A stretch of DNA of 64,000 nt from Saururus chinensis (lineage: Eukaryota; Streptophyta; Magnoliopsida; Piperales; Saururaceae): the NCBI GenBank assembly GCA_035235625.1, contig CP141144.1, forward strand, positions 37,880,014 to 37,944,013, in the 5' to 3' direction. The notes beneath the pieces are model-generated. The model did not search any database. It was not told where the DNA came from and saw only the letters and a list, made by a program, of their open reading frames with translations. Shown here piece after piece: positions 48,510 to 60,244 of this stretch. Position 1 is the stretch's first letter, and the number at the start of each line of letters is the position of its first letter. The position numbers and the translations under genes were made by a program.

Positions 48510-49258
48510 TGTTAGGATGTCCTGTAGAAGATCCCTAATATCCAAATTTGTATTTCAACAAAATAAACGCAGCAAAGATATCACCAAATAACCAAGCACA
48601 ACTGATAAAGAGGCACATAATTTTTAAGGTAAAAAACACCCAAATTGAGGGTGAAAAGCCACAAGGGGAAAAATCCCAATCAACCAATCCACTATGATTA
48701 TAAAGTTCAATACAATCACAGGTAAACCTTCCAAGTGGTTAAACTCTCATTCTTATAGATCAACATTTCACAATATCAACACAGAGTATGGAAAACCTGT
48801 AGAAGTCGCCTGCATGGGTCTGACAAAACAATCAATTGAAGATTCAAAATAAATCAAAATCAACAATCTTCCTCTTCGCACCAACCTTAGCCTTCTCTTT
48901 TTCTCCCCTTGTGCAAAAAGATGTGCCATTGAAAACTCTGAAAAATTGATCTGAAAAACGGTATGAAGATGATGACAATATCTCCCATTCTAGCGTCGCT
49001 CGCCGGCACCACAAATTCTCTCACTGTCGCCTCCTCTTTTCTGTTTCACGTACATAACATAGATGCCTTTTTTTTGTTTCATGCACTCAGTAAAAAGAAA
49101 AAACATTCGACCTTTTCTTTAGTTTTCATGTGCACTACACAAAACTGGCATTTTGTGATTTTACTATGCATGTTTCGGAAATCCCGTATATGGGTTTCCT
49201 TTCTTATCATATCTCGTGTATGGAGCCCACTCATGGGGTGGACCTCAATCCCACAATA
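48510..49258 (-). repeat. 3' LTR of the Copia element (left)
   Basis: Plus-strand TGTTAGGATGTCC at the outer end; inner end CCCACAATA, the last bases mutated from the CAACA seen in the partner. Aligned to 53320-54078 throughout, including TATTTCAACAAAATAAACGC and GATATCACCAAATAACCAAG. A purine-rich GGGCTGGAGGTAGAGA (minus strand, near 49262-49280) precedes it as the likely polypurine tract. Confidence 0.9.
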
Positions 49259-49299
49259 ATCTCTACCTCCAGCCCATGAGGGGGGCTCACCCTGACAAG

Positions 49300-50108
49300 G
49301 AAACTCAATGTGAGCCCATGCCGGCCATCTCAATACAAAGGTTATGCTTGTCCCTTGGAATTGTCTTTGTCATCATGTCTGACTGATTCCTATCTTTCTG
49401 AACCTTCTCAAGAGACATATCACCATTCTCCAACACATCCATGATCTAATGATACCTTAGATAAATGTGTTTCATCCTACTATGGTAAGTGGCATTCTTG
49501 CTTAGGTCAAGTGCACTCTGATTATCACGTAGAAGCACATACTTCTTCTGAGTCGACCCCAACTCACTAAGGAACCTCTTCAACCACAATAGCTCCTTGT
49601 TAGCTTTTGTCATTGCAATATACTCCGCCTCTATTATAAAATGTGCAACACACTTCTGCAGTTTTGATTGCCATGAGATAGCTTCCCTTGCAAAAGTAAA
49701 TATGTAGCCTAAAGTGGACTTCCTTCCATCAAGTTCTCCTGCCCAATCTGCATCGATAAAGCCTTTCAATGCGGGTTTAGAGTCACCAAAACATAAATAT
49801 AACTTAGTAGACCGTTTCAAGTACCTCATAATCCACTTCACTGCTACCCAATGATCTTTACCTATATTGCCAAGGAACCTGCTCGCTACACTAACTACAT
49901 AAGCAATATCTAGCCTTGTACACACCATAGCATACATAAGACTGCCCACTGCCGATGCATAAGGAATCTTCTTCATTTCCTCAATCTCTATTCTACTTAA
50001 GTCACTCTTCTTCAGTTTGAACTGACTCGCAAGTAGAACACCAACTGGCTTAGCATCCTTCATGTTGAACTTAACAAGTACCTTCTCAATATACTTTTCC
50101 TGTGACAC
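49300..50108 (-). pseudogene. Copia RNase H region
   Basis: A 220-codon frame (50108-49446) carries AVGSLMYAMVCTRLDIAYVV, DADWAGELDGRKSTLG, ISWQSKLQKCVAHFIIEAEY and DNQSALDLSKNATYHSRMKH, the C-terminal RT connection and RNase H of Tnt1-like elements. It stops after RYH (TGA), but the same frame resumes with SDMMTKTIPRDKHNLCIEMAG and ends at a TGA near 49306, so one premature stop divides an otherwise recognisable C-terminus. Confidence 0.88.
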
Positions 50109-50189
50109 TCATAGATTCCTAGCTTTCTTGTCAGGCCGAATAAACATGCCCAAAATCTGCTTTGCTAGACCCAAATCCTTCATTGAAAA

Positions 50190-50940
50190 GGATTTGTTCA
50201 AACTCTTCTTTAGATTTGCAATCTTGGCACTGCCCTTCCCTACAATCAACATGCCATCGATATAAAGCAACAAAATTATGAAATCATTCTCAACAAACTA
50301 TTTCATGAACACACAATGATCATAAACAGATTTCTTATAGCAAATTCTTTCCATGAAAGATTTAAATTCTTGTACTATTGCCTAGGAGCTTGTTTAAGGC
50401 TATACAAGATCTTCAATTTGCACACATCTGTTTCTTTCCCTTTACTATAAAACCTTTAGGTAGCTCAATGTAAATTGTTTCATCCAAATCACCATGAAGA
50501 AAAACAATCTTCACATCTAATTGTTCAACCTCCAAGTTCATACCTGAAGGTAATGCTAGAGCAACTCTAATTGAAGATATTTGTACTACCAAAGAAAATA
50601 TTTCATCAAAATCAATTCCTTTCTTCTGCTCGAAACCCTTCACTACCAACCATGCCTAATATCTTGGTTGTGAATTATTCTCGTCATGCTTAATTCGGTA
50701 GACCCACTTATTCTTCAATGCTCTACTCCTCTTGGGAAGATCTACTAACTCATAGGTGTGGTTATCATGTAAAGACTTCATCTCATCTTCCATGGCTTTC
50801 ATCCACTTCTCCTTCTCACTATGAGCTTTTGTTTCACTGAAATTTTCCGACTCTCCACTTTTAGTGATTGTTACATATTCTAATGATGGATATTTGGTGG
50901 AGGGAATTGGTTCTTGAGTGGACTTTCTCACATTTGTTGG
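50190..50940 (-). pseudogene. Copia reverse transcriptase region
   Basis: Pieces at 50931-50656 (KWMKAMEDEMKSLHDNHTYE, RALKNKWVYRIK) and 50649-50413 (VVKGFEQKKGIDFDEIFS, LDVKIVFLHGDLDETIYIE) are separated by a stop and followed by further interrupted sequence. The catalytic box near 50245-50262 reads YIDG MLIV in place of the canonical YVDD MLIV, so the second catalytic aspartate is lost. This copy would not have active RT. Confidence 0.88.
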
Positions 50941-51499
50941 CTCTCCTTGCTAAAAAGCCTCTTATTCTTGCTCAACACTATCATCATCAAAATAATAATT
51001 ATTATTTTCATGAATAATATCATCCTCACCTCAATTTTTACTAGGCAAAGATGTTGGTTCTCTAATCTCTGACTCTTCATCCTGAATCACTTTATTTCCC
51101 TAAACTGAGGTTGATGATTAATTTACTCTTGCAACACCTTCCTCTCTTCTTCTGAATGACTTCATCTTTTCTAAGATCCTCAACTATTTGATCCTCTCTA
51201 AAAACAACATCCCTGCTATGAATCAATTTCTTGTTCTTCGGATCCTACAGTTTGTAACCAAACTTGTCATTTTCATAACCCATAAATATGCACTTTATAG
51301 ATTTCTAATCTAACTTAGCCTTCTATTTTTAGGCACATGTGAAAATACCTTGCACCCAAATACTCTCAAGTGCGAGTAGTTCACATTTCTTCCACTCTAC
51401 ACTCTCTCTGGTATGTCACTTTTCAAAGCATGTGGAGGAGACCTGTTGACCAAGTAGCAAGCTGTGTTCATTGCCTCACCCCAAAAGCTTTTAGGCAAC

Positions 51500-52040
51500 T
51501 TTGCTGAAGACAAGATACTTCTGATTCTCTAAGAGATTGTTTTGTTCATCATCTCATCCACTCCATTTTGTTTAGGATTATGAGGAACTGCATTCTCATG
51601 CCTAATCTCACGCTCACTGCAATATTATCAAATTCTATAAAATAATACTCATCACCATTGTCAATTCTAAGGCACTTCAGTTGCTTACCGGTTTCTCTGT
51701 CAACCATGACATGAAAGTTTTTGAAGATGCCAAACACTTCACTCTTATTCTTCATATCATAAACCCATATCTTTCTAGAAGCATGATTAATAAAAGTAAC
51801 ATAATAACTGAAACCACCAAGAGATTTTACCTTCATAAGACCACGCACATCTGAATGCACCAACTCAAGAACTTCAAATTTCTTTGTACTTGTGCTAGCA
51901 AAGGACTTTTGGTGTTGCTTGCCCATCAAACAATGTTCACAAAGGCTAATTGATGTACCCTTGACCTTGGGAAGCAGATTTTGCTTCTTCACAATCTCTA
52001 GTCCCTTCTCACTCATGTGACCTAATTGACGATGCCACAA
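51500..52040 (-). pseudogene. Copia GAG-pre-integrase and integrase region
   Basis: MWHRQLGHMSEKGLEIVKKQ and CEHCLMGKQHQKSF form the HHCC zinc site. VHSDVRG and LRIDNGDEY carry the first two catalytic aspartates. The third catalytic block (PKQNGVDEM, near 51550-51580) is in another frame after a shift near 51600. Functional integrase is not encoded. Confidence 0.88.
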
Positions 52041-52660
52041 GTCAATGATGAACTCATTGAGGAGACATTAACCTCCCATTTAACTAGACTTGTCTCAATC
52101 TTGTATAGGCTGCAACTCTTCTTTCCCTTAGCAACAATTAGAGAACCTTTTACTAACACACCCTGAAAGAAGCATGATAAAAAACCTTCATCATCAAGTA
52201 CACTTGTAGACAACAAATTCATTCTGAGATCTAGAATATGCTTAACATTCTTCAACCACAACCTGTAACCTGTGTTGGTCACAATATGCACATCACCTTG
52301 ACCAATAATCTTCGAGGTACCACTGTTATCCATCTTCACTGACCCCAAATCTGTTGATTTGTAGGTAGAAAAGCGATCCTGGTTAGGAGTAGCATTGAAT
52401 AATGCACCTGAGTCAACTACCCAACTAGTATCACAACTGGCTGTTAAATATTCATTCTCACAATCAACCATAATTACCAAGTTATCCTGAATTACATTAG
52501 CATTTTGTCCACCCTTTTCATTGTTGTCCTTCCCTTTCTGATATTTCTTTAGTTTCCAATGGTCCTTCTTAATATGACTTGTCTTGTCACAACAGTAGCA
52601 CTTCAAGCTCTTCCTAGACTTGGATTCACTTCTACTATTGTCCCTTTTTAAAATTGTCAT
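52022..52660 (-). pseudogene. Copia zinc knuckle and aspartic protease region
   Basis: The zinc knuckle reads CYCCDKTSHIKKDH: C, C and H are in place, but the final cysteine is histidine. The protease signature WVVDSGALFNATP keeps the D-S-G catalytic triad, followed by a STSVLDDEGFL flap region. The 212-codon frame is fairly intact and overlaps the next block in another frame. Confidence 0.88.
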
Positions 52661-53275
52661 TGGTTTTTTATCTGCCCCTATTTTCTTCTGACACTAATGC
52701 TTGAGACCCATGAGCTGGTTTTTAAAGACTTTATTCTCAACTCTTCATTAAGTAGACTGCTTGTCACTATAGCCATTGTCAACATCTCATCGGAGTTGAA
52801 TTAATTAAGGAAATAACTAGTGTCTCCCAATTATTTGGCAAGGAACTAAGAAGTAGAATAGCTTGCCACTCATCTAGAGTCAACTTCATTCTGGCAAGTT
52901 GGCTGATTATACTCTTCATTTCAATCAGGTATTTCCCAATACTACATCCATCCTTGAACTTTAAATTGACCAATTTTTTTATCAGAAACGTCTTGTTGTC
53001 CATACTCTTTCTTTCATACACTTCACCAAGGTTAACCCAAACTGCCTTTGTAGACAATTCATCAGCTACATGGTGGCACACAACTTCGTCCACCCATTGT
53101 CTCAAAAAAGTGTGGCCTTCCGATCTAATCTTGTCCAATCTTTCTCGGTCATCTATGTCGGTTTCACACCTTTAATAGGGTCATATAAATCCTTAGAATA
53201 AAGGAGATCTATCATTTTTTTCTTCCAATAATTCTAATTGTTTCCATAAGGGATACCATCTTTTCATATATATCT
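52661..53275 (-). pseudogene. Copia gag (nucleocapsid precursor), frameshifted
   Basis: The main frame 53138-52779 has IRQWVDEVVCHHVADELS-like start sequence, AVWVNLGEVYERKSMDNKTF and IISQLARMKLTLDEWQAILL, then LPNNWETLVISLIN: the UBN2-type gag of Copia elements. The upstream part (YW.KKMIDLLYSKDLYDPIKG in a different frame) shows a shift and a stop near 53150. Confidence 0.82.
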
Positions 53276-53305
53276 TTTGTCATTGCTGAAATACAAATCA
53301 ACCTC

Positions 53306-53317
53306 GCTCTGATACCA
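53306..53317 (-). other. Primer binding site (initiator Met-tRNA)
   Basis: Minus-strand TGGTATCAGAGC starts two bases inside the 5' LTR (plus-strand GCTCTGATACCA). It is complementary to the 3' end of plant initiator methionine tRNA, the primer of most plant Copia elements. Confidence 0.95.
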
Positions 53318-53319
53318 CT

Positions 53320-54078
53320 TGTTGGGTTATCTTGTAGAAAATCCATAATATCCAACTATGTATTTCAACAAAATAAACGCAGCAAAGATATCACCAAATA
53401 ACCAAGCACAACAGATAAAGAGGCACAAAATTTTTTACGTGGAAACCCCCCAAATCGAGGGTAAAAAATGACGGGGTGAAAAAGCTCAATCAACTAATCC
53501 ACTATGATTAAAAAGTTTAATACAATTATAGTTAAATCTTCTAAGAGGTTAAAATCTCCCTATTACAGATCAACCTTGTATCATAAAGATAAACAAAACA
53601 TAGAATATGAAAAACCTGTAGAAGTTGCTGGTATGAGTCAGACGGAATAATCAATTGAAGATTTAAAACGAATCACAATCAACAATCTTTCTCTTTACAC
53701 CAAGCCTAGCCTTCTTTTTTTCTCTCCTTGCGCAAAAAAATGCGCCCTTGAAAACTCTAAAAAATTGATCCGAAGAACGGCATAAAGATGATGAAAATAT
53801 CTTCCATTCCGACATTGCTCCCCGGCACCACAAATTCTCTCACCGACTCTTCCTCTTGTCTGTTTCACGCACACAACAAAGAAGTCTTCTTTTTTATGTT
53901 TCATGCACTCATTAAAAAGAAAAAACGTTGGCCTCTGTTTTTCGTTTTCACGTGCACCACACAAAACCAACATTTTGTTATTTTACGATGCATGTTCCGG
54001 AAATCCCGTATATGAGCTTCCTTGCTTATCATGTCTAGTGGGTGGGCCACTCATAGGGTGGACCCCAATCCCACAACA
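53320..54078 (-). repeat. 5' LTR of the Copia element (right)
   Basis: Plus strand starts TGTTGGGTTATC and ends CCCACAACA, so on the minus strand it begins TGTTGTGGG and ends CCCAACA. It carries the element's promoter, firing antisense to the HCT-like gene if still active. Confidence 0.9.
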
Positions 54079-54083
54079 CACAT

Positions 54084-56003
54084 AAGGTCACATGCATGTT
54101 AGAGAGCCCACGTACTCTGATCGTTGCGTACGCACCTGTGTGTGCTCGACTTGTGCGTGGTCACCAAACCAAACTGACACATATACGAGGTTATGGGTTC
54201 ACCCCCACGTACTTAGACCCCTTACCCTTAACCGGTTCACCCTAGTTGGTCACATGATAAATATGGCCCAAGCCCATAACTTGATCCAACAAGAATAACA
54301 TGCACTAGCATTTTTCATGCGTATAGAATTCATTAAGCAAGAAAACAAACATATTTTACGCAAAAACAAACCCTATCGTACGTCATTCTACACATGGCAA
54401 ATCGATTCCCACATTATATCTTGAATTAACTCATACTTTGGTTTCGTTTGCTCTTTTACTTCTTTCCATGCACGCACTTGCTCCAACAGCTCATCCACTG
54501 ACGTCCATGCTTGCCCACACCCGCACTATGTTATGTATTGAGAGGATAACTTGGGGTAGAGTAGAAACCGAGCAAGGAAGAAGAAGAACAATGGAGGAGG
54601 GAGTTGGCCAAGAGGGAGGGAGATGAGTGGGAGTCGGAGAGAGCCCTGTGAGTTGAGAGGAGGGGGCATCAATTGAGTCCTCCCCTAGGACTCCACTAAT
54701 GGTTAGTTTCCCAATTTGTCTCAACCACCTCCTAGCCAATAGGATTCTTAGTTTTGAATTCCTATATCATTCCCATATTAATCTTCTCTCTTTAAACAAA
54801 TATCTAGTATATGTAAAACTCCATCAATCCTCCTTTATGGTTCACACACACTAACCCAATGTCCACTTTAAAATTGCATAGAAATCATAGGAAATTGTTA
54901 ATTAAGCCTAACATTTAGGTGTGCATCACAGTTTTATTGTAGGTTTGATGATTCTGAAAGACATATAGGCCTTTTGTTAGATATTTGGAGTAATATGAAA
55001 TCATTCCTCTATCTAACGTGCTTGAGTCCCCATAACAAAATGGATTTGCGTACTAGTGAAACCACATTGATAGATATGGAGAGAACAATGGCTGCAAATT
55101 CCACCTTATCAAATAGATCATGGGTGAAGAACTCAGAACAATAGCTCACGTCCTCAACAAGTGTACTTATCAAATCCGTTCCTAAAAATCCATATGAACT
55201 TTGGCATGGGAAGAACTCGAGCCTGCTGAGACAACATATGTGTTTGAGGGTATATTGCAGAAGCCATAGTTTATAATGTTTTATGTCAGAACCCTGCTCC
55301 TCGGTTATTTTTCAGAAATTACATCATAATAACTTTAACAAAATTGTATATATTTTACATTCAACTCTGAGTAACTGAGGTGGTAAATTTGAAGCACACG
55401 ATCAATGAGCACCAAGGAGTCTTCTAAATAAAAAACTCTGATTGGATGGAGAAGGTGAGTTATACCTAACAACATGGAGATTCACTTCTCTATCTATTTA
55501 AAGGTTAAAGTTGATTTTTGGTGTAGAGAAAATAGAGTATCAATATCATTTTCCTTCTTGAATGTCCAACCAAAACTTGGTGTAAGGTTTCATTGAATAG
55601 AGAAATAAAGTAAAGTTATCAACATTCCATTTACAAGGTTGCTACTAATCAACGGTTGCATTTGGATAATGAAGTAGACTTATCAGGTGAACCTTCACAT
55701 TGCTAAAACATTTTTATCAGGGATCCATTATTCCCTAATTATGATATCATTTCCCTTTAATTAGGATTCTTTCTTTTCAATAGGAAATGAGAATATAATG
55801 AATAATATTGCAAATAGAAAGGTTATGGGCACGTTTTCATGAAATGAATATAATTTGGGTACAATGGTTATGAAAGGCAAAAAAGTGGCTAGTTTAGAAC
55901 TAAGAAAAATGAGGATGAAAGGCAAAGCCCGTCCGCAGTGGTATACTAGCGTCTTCAGTACTCTATATTTGATTAATTGTAACACGTATTGGTGTTTTAC
56001 AAG
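54084..56003 (+). other. Remaining intron sequence before exon 2
   Basis: About 1.9 kb with no recognisable element or RNA gene. A mildly GC-rich patch at 54430-54660 holds no conserved frame. Sequence ends in a T-rich tract and TTTTACAAG acceptor. Confidence 0.45.
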
Positions 56004-56855
56004 GTAACCCACTTCAAATGTGGTGGGGTCTGTGTGGGCATAGCGTTCCACCATTTCTTGGCCGACGGTCCCAGTGCTATTCATATGATTAATTCCTGGG
56101 CAGAGTTATCCCGAGGAATTGGCATCACACTCCAACCCTTCATAGACAGGACCGCTCTCCGTGCAAGGGACCCTCCAACTCCATGCTTTCCCCACATTGA
56201 GTTCCATCCACCCCAAGTTGCAATGGATAGTTGGAAGCAGCAAGAAAACCTATCTCCGTCAAATCCCCCACCAACAGAGTTGCTAGAGATCTCGCACGAA
56301 CAATTGAGCCTTCTCAAGGCCAGTGCCCCGGGGTACACAACATTTGAGGTGCTTGCCGCCCATGCGTGGCGGTGTGCATGCAAGGCTCGATGCATCCCGG
56401 ACGATCAAGTCTCCAATGTGCACATTACAGTGGATGGCAGGGCACGCTACTTCGGGAACCCACAATTCAAGGCGTTACCCACCGCGACTGCCGGCGATGT
56501 TATCGGCCACCCCTTGGAGCACGCTGCCGGCCTAATACATGCTGCGGTTGCGCGAATGGATGATGAGTACCTGAAGTCGGCAGTGGACTACTTGGCGTTA
56601 CAGCCGGACTTGAAGGCGCTAAAGCGCGGGCCTCACTTGTACCTGGGTGCGAACTTGAAGGTGACAAGCTGGATGCGGATGGCAGTGCATGAGACTGATT
56701 TCGGGTGGGGCAAGCCGTTCTTCATGGGCCGTGGCACGGTGCCCTCTGAAGGCCAGGTTTATGTGCTTCCTAGCCCCAAAAAAGATGGAGGTATTGTACT
56801 GTCCATTACACTACAGGCAAATCACATGGCTAGCTTCAAAAATGATTTCTACTGA
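56004..56855 (+). CDS. BAHD acyltransferase (HCT/HST-like), exon 2
   Basis: Encodes 283 residues and the stop. It opens VTHFKCGGVCVGIAFHH, with the catalytic HXXXD motif as HFLAD (His as general base). Next come IHMINSWAELSRG and FIDRTALRARDPP, both HCT signatures, FEVLAAHAWRCACKAR, MDDEYLKSAVDYLALQPDL, SWMRMAVHETDFGWGKP with the structural DFGWG motif, and VYVLPSPKKDGGI. With exon 1 from 42139 the protein is 412 residues, against about 430 for the family. Part of the shortfall is a gap after VDGRAR, which runs directly into YFGN; HCTs normally have about eight residues (Leu/Pro-rich, ending PxGYFGN) there. Exact acceptor specificity (shikimate, quinate or other) cannot be told. Confidence 0.85.
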   Translation, partial: VTHFKCGGVCVGIAFHHFLADGPSAIHMINSWAELSRGIGITLQPFIDRTALRARDPPTPCFPHIEFHPPQVAMDSWKQQENLSPSNPPPTELLEISHEQLSLLKASAPGYTTFEVLAAHAWRCACKARCIPDDQVSNVHITVDGRARYFGNPQFKALPTATAGDVIGHPLEHAAGLIHAAVARMDDEYLKSAVDYLALQPDLKALKRGPHLYLGANLKVTSWMRMAVHETDFGWGKPFFMGRGTVPSEGQVYVLPSPKKDGGIVLSITLQANHMASFKNDFY

Positions 56856-57339
56856 GAAATTATTAGGCGGGCTCAGCTGCAAGTTCAACGTGCCTCACTG
56901 TCACCTGACATTCAGCAATTTCTGTTGTGTACTATTTTTCTGTGGACTCCTGGAAATATAATGAGACATGTGAGTCTAATTTGATAATGCATCTTTATTT
57001 TGTGTTTCAGTAAGTAATGTGTTCTAACGGATTATATACCTTTATAGCTAATTATGTTGGAACTGTACCACCGTTTAAGCACATTGGCCATTTTGCCCTC
57101 TGTTTATTAAACTACATGCCATTATTAGCCAAAAGGACTTTCAAAACCAAATTGATATATATTTTAGGATGACCAAGATACTCCAAAATCCTATTGTAGC
57201 GGACGCTTTCAGATCCATCTTATTATACAATGTTTTCCAATCCATGACACACCAATCTACCACCTTCCTTTGGTGGATGGTGGATTATTAGTCTTAGCCA
57301 TTGACCAATATAGCATGAGCAGGAGGATCGAAGAACTCT
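56856..57339 (+). other. 3' flank of the HCT-like gene
   Basis: Likely 3' UTR followed by unannotated DNA. AATATAATGAG near 56955 could be a poly(A) signal variant, but plant signals are loose. Confidence 0.35.
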
Positions 57340-57975
57340 AGGGGGAGCAGAAAAAAAAAAAGAAGAGCATGATAATTTAATTTAAAATTTAAACTTTTAT
57401 TATATATTATATTTTAAAAATAATAAAAATAAATTAAATTTAAAAGTATTAGTGATGTATGTAAATATGCATCATAAATACCTACTTAAGGTATTAGCAA
57501 CGCATATTTCTATGTGTGGTTAATACTTTCTATTTTATTATATATTTATTATTATTAAAATATAATATAAAATAAAAAAATCTTAAAAAATAAAGTAAAT
57601 TTAATTCCCCTACTCTCTCACCTCTCCTTCTCAAAGCTAGGGCTCACACTGATGCGTGTGAGGGAGAGGAGGAGAGAAAGAGGAAAGAGAGAAGTGAGGG
57701 TAGAAAGATAGACAAGAGAGAAAAGTGAGGGTAGAGATATAGATAAGAGAGAAAAGTGATCAGAGAGAGGGAGATAGATAGAGAATACGCAAATATAATA
57801 ACTTCGACAATGACTAAAATAGGGCAAGCGAAAGGGTTGCTAGCCTTAGGCTAGAAGAGGAGGAGAGGGGAGAGAGTATAATAATTTAATTTTATTTTTT
57901 TAGAATTTTTTATGATTTATTCTTATGCATCGCTAATACCCCATGTATTTACGACGCATACTCATGTGTCACAAA
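57340..57975 (-). repeat. CT-tract unit, isolated reverse copy
   Basis: Carries the linker pairs TATTAGTGATG...GCATCATAAATACC and GCAACGCATATTTCTATGTG, the reversed tag GGGCTCACACTGATGCGTGTGAG at 57642-57664, a G/A tract to 57775 and the head ACTAAAATAGGGC...GGGTTGC. It shows that the unit family disperses beyond the 25-38-kb cluster. Confidence 0.65.
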
Positions 57976-58453
57976 TCAAGTGGAAATCAAGTCAACATGA
58001 GAAATTGGGTTGAATTTTTTTTAGGGCCATTTTCATAAGTCACAATCAAAAGGTGTATGGACCCCTGGGATGCATGGTAAATCATGTGAAAATGAAATTA
58101 AAAATTTTTTGGCCAATTTTGATAAGTGGAACCCGCTTATCGAGGCTGGTCAAAGTTTCAACCCCTAATTAAAGTTTTCTTTGCTATTTGAATATGTTAT
58201 TCTATTTGAAATAATTGCAACCCTCTATATAGGGGATCAATAATTTAACAACAAATGACATCAAGTGGTTTAATACAATTTCAATGTAAGCTTTTAGGGA
58301 TATACTAAGCTTGCTTCCCTTTCTATCTCTTTCAATTTTTATCCCTAATGTAGAATGTTTCACTCATGTCTTTCAAACTTCCCAAACTTACAAAACTACT
58401 TCCCAAACTTGGTTCTTTATAATTGAATCTATTTCTTCTTGAATAGTAGCCTA
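57976..58453. other. Intergenic, nothing recognised
   Basis: AT-rich; only short frames. Confidence 0.4.
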
Positions 58454-59690
58454 TCATTCATTGAGATCTATACTATCCATAGCCTTATCATAGGTCAAGG
58501 GGTCATCAGTTAGGAGTTCATCCATTGGTATTTCATCCTCTCTTAACATAGCATAGAAGTCATTCAATAAGGTTGAGGGTCTTTTTTCCCCTACCTCCTT
58601 TGGTTTAATTTCACTCCTTGGCTCATATCCCACATCCTCCTCAGAAGTAGTAGTAGATTCATTTTTTTTCTCTACTTCAAACAATTCTACTCTCTTAGTA
58701 TGAATTTTAAGGTCTAAGTCTTGTTCTGGGAAATAAGCATCCCTAGATTCAATGACCCCTACTGACCCATCATAATGATACATCACAAACATGTAACCCT
58801 TAGAGTGTTCATTATACCCTATAAGGTCACACTTTATTGTCATAGGGTCTATTTATTTCTATGTTAATTTGACACTTTTACATGTGCCTTAGACTCTATT
58901 CTCTAAGGTGACTCAAATATAAACATCTACATGCCCTAAGCTTAAAATGTGTCCTATTAAAGACTTAGTTGGTACATAATCTATGCATAAATAGTAGTGT
59001 TCAATGCCTCTTCCCAAAAGTTAGACCCTAGTTCTACGTAATTTAACATAGACCTACCCATATCTAGAATTCTTCTATTTCTCCTTTTAGTAACTCTATT
59101 TTGTTGAGGAATGCATGGTAAGGTATATTGATGCATTATTCCTAGGTTGTTGACATAGATCTTAAACTCGTCAGAGGTATATTCACCACCCCTTTCTAAT
59201 CTTAGGACTTTAAGAGACCTTCCTAATTGGGTTTCTACTTCAGCCTTCAATTCCTTGAATTTTTCAAAGCCTTTAACTTTCTCTTCATAAGGTACATGTA
59301 ACCAAACCTAGAATAGTCATCTATAAAGGTAAAAATGTATATCATTCCCCTATGAGTTTAAACACTCATTGGCCCAAATATGTTTAAATGTACAACCTCT
59401 AAAAGGTATGTGGCATGCTGCTACTTTCAAAAGGGTTGCCTACTCATATTTCCTGCCAAATAATCCTCACACACAAATATGTCCCTAGACAGTTTAGGGA
59501 GTAATCCATTGATGGACATCATGTACAATTTTTTTACATGAATGTGGCATAATATGCCACAACAAACAATAAGCATTAGACGAATGCACAACATAATCAA
59601 ACCTAGCTATTACATTTGAATTAGTTGAAGAATCATCAACTGCATCAAGATGGAATAAACCTTCACTAATAGCTGTAAAGTATGGCACTA
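58454..59690 (-). pseudogene. Copia pol fragment: GAG-pre-integrase, integrase and linker
   Basis: Minus-strand order is GAG-pre-integrase (59688-59494: [32 protein letters not shown]), integrase core (59300-58981: VETQLGRSLKVLRLERGGEY, IMHQYTLPCIPQQNRVTKRR, NFWEEALNTTIYA), then the integrase-RT linker (58843-58454: CDLIGYNEHSKGYMF, VIESRDAYFPE). Two catalytic residues are replaced: the second Asp (usual SDRGGEY) is Glu in LERGGEY, and the Glu of VAERRN is Lys in VTKRRN. No RT, gag or LTR adjoins it. A different lineage from the 48.5-54.1-kb element. Confidence 0.82.
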
Positions 59691-60244
59691 CTCACGAACT
59701 TGCTACACCCTCTCATCCACAAACAAGTGGAGAAATGGAAATTTCTAATTGGGAGATTAAAAATATTTTGCAAAAGACAGTAATATTAAATTATAAAGAT
59801 TGGTCATTAAGACTAACTGATGTTTTTTTAGCTTACCATACTTCTTTCAAGACCCCGATTTGAATGTCCCCTTATTGCTTAGTTTTTAGAAGGGCTTATC
59901 ACTTGCATGTTGAGCTTGAACATCAAGCTTATTGGGCAATCAAGCCTGTCAATTTTAGTCTTGAAATCAATATTGTGCATCATAAGCTCCAACTCAACGA
60001 GTTAAACAAGATTCAACATAATTCTTATGAGAGTATTAGGATTTATAAGGAACTGAATGAAGACATTCCATAACAAAAACATACTTTGTAAGACCTTTAA
60101 GCCTTCTAAAAAAGTTCTTTTATCTAATTCCAATTTCATAATTTTTAAAGAAAATTGAGATCTCGTTGGACTAGTCCCTTCTTTATCAAAACAGTTTTAT
60201 CCTTATGGGATAGTTAAGATTGAGAACCCAAAGAATGGTAATGT
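59691..60244 (+). pseudogene. Ty3/Gypsy integrase fragment (Athila/Tat-like)
   Basis: A frame with a stop reads [53 protein letters not shown], stop, MSPYCLVFRRAYHLHVELEH QAYWAIKPVNF, LQLNELNKIQHNSYESIRIY. These match the C-terminal integrase of Athila/Tat-type Gypsy elements (HPQTSGQ, YRTA.KTPIGMSPY, HLPVELEHKAYWA, LQLNELEE). The first residues start abruptly at the end of the minus-strand Copia fragment. RT and RNase H are missing. Confidence 0.85.

Larger units (their letters stand above)
48510..54078 (-). mobile_element. Ty1/Copia retrotransposon (Tork/Tnt1-like), complete but decayed, TSD CACAT
   Basis: Two LTRs of about 750 bp bound an internal region with gag, protease, integrase, RT and RNase H in Copia order on the minus strand. 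CACAT lies outside both ends (48505-48509 and 54079-54083). The RNase H and integrase segments are close to Tnt1-type elements (ASAVGSLMYAMVCTR, ADWAGELDGRKSTLGYIFTF). There are multiple stops and frameshifts, the RT catalytic motif is altered, and the LTRs differ at about one position in ten over the first 120 bp compared by eye, so the insertion is old. It lies antisense in the intron of the HCT-like gene. Confidence 0.93.
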
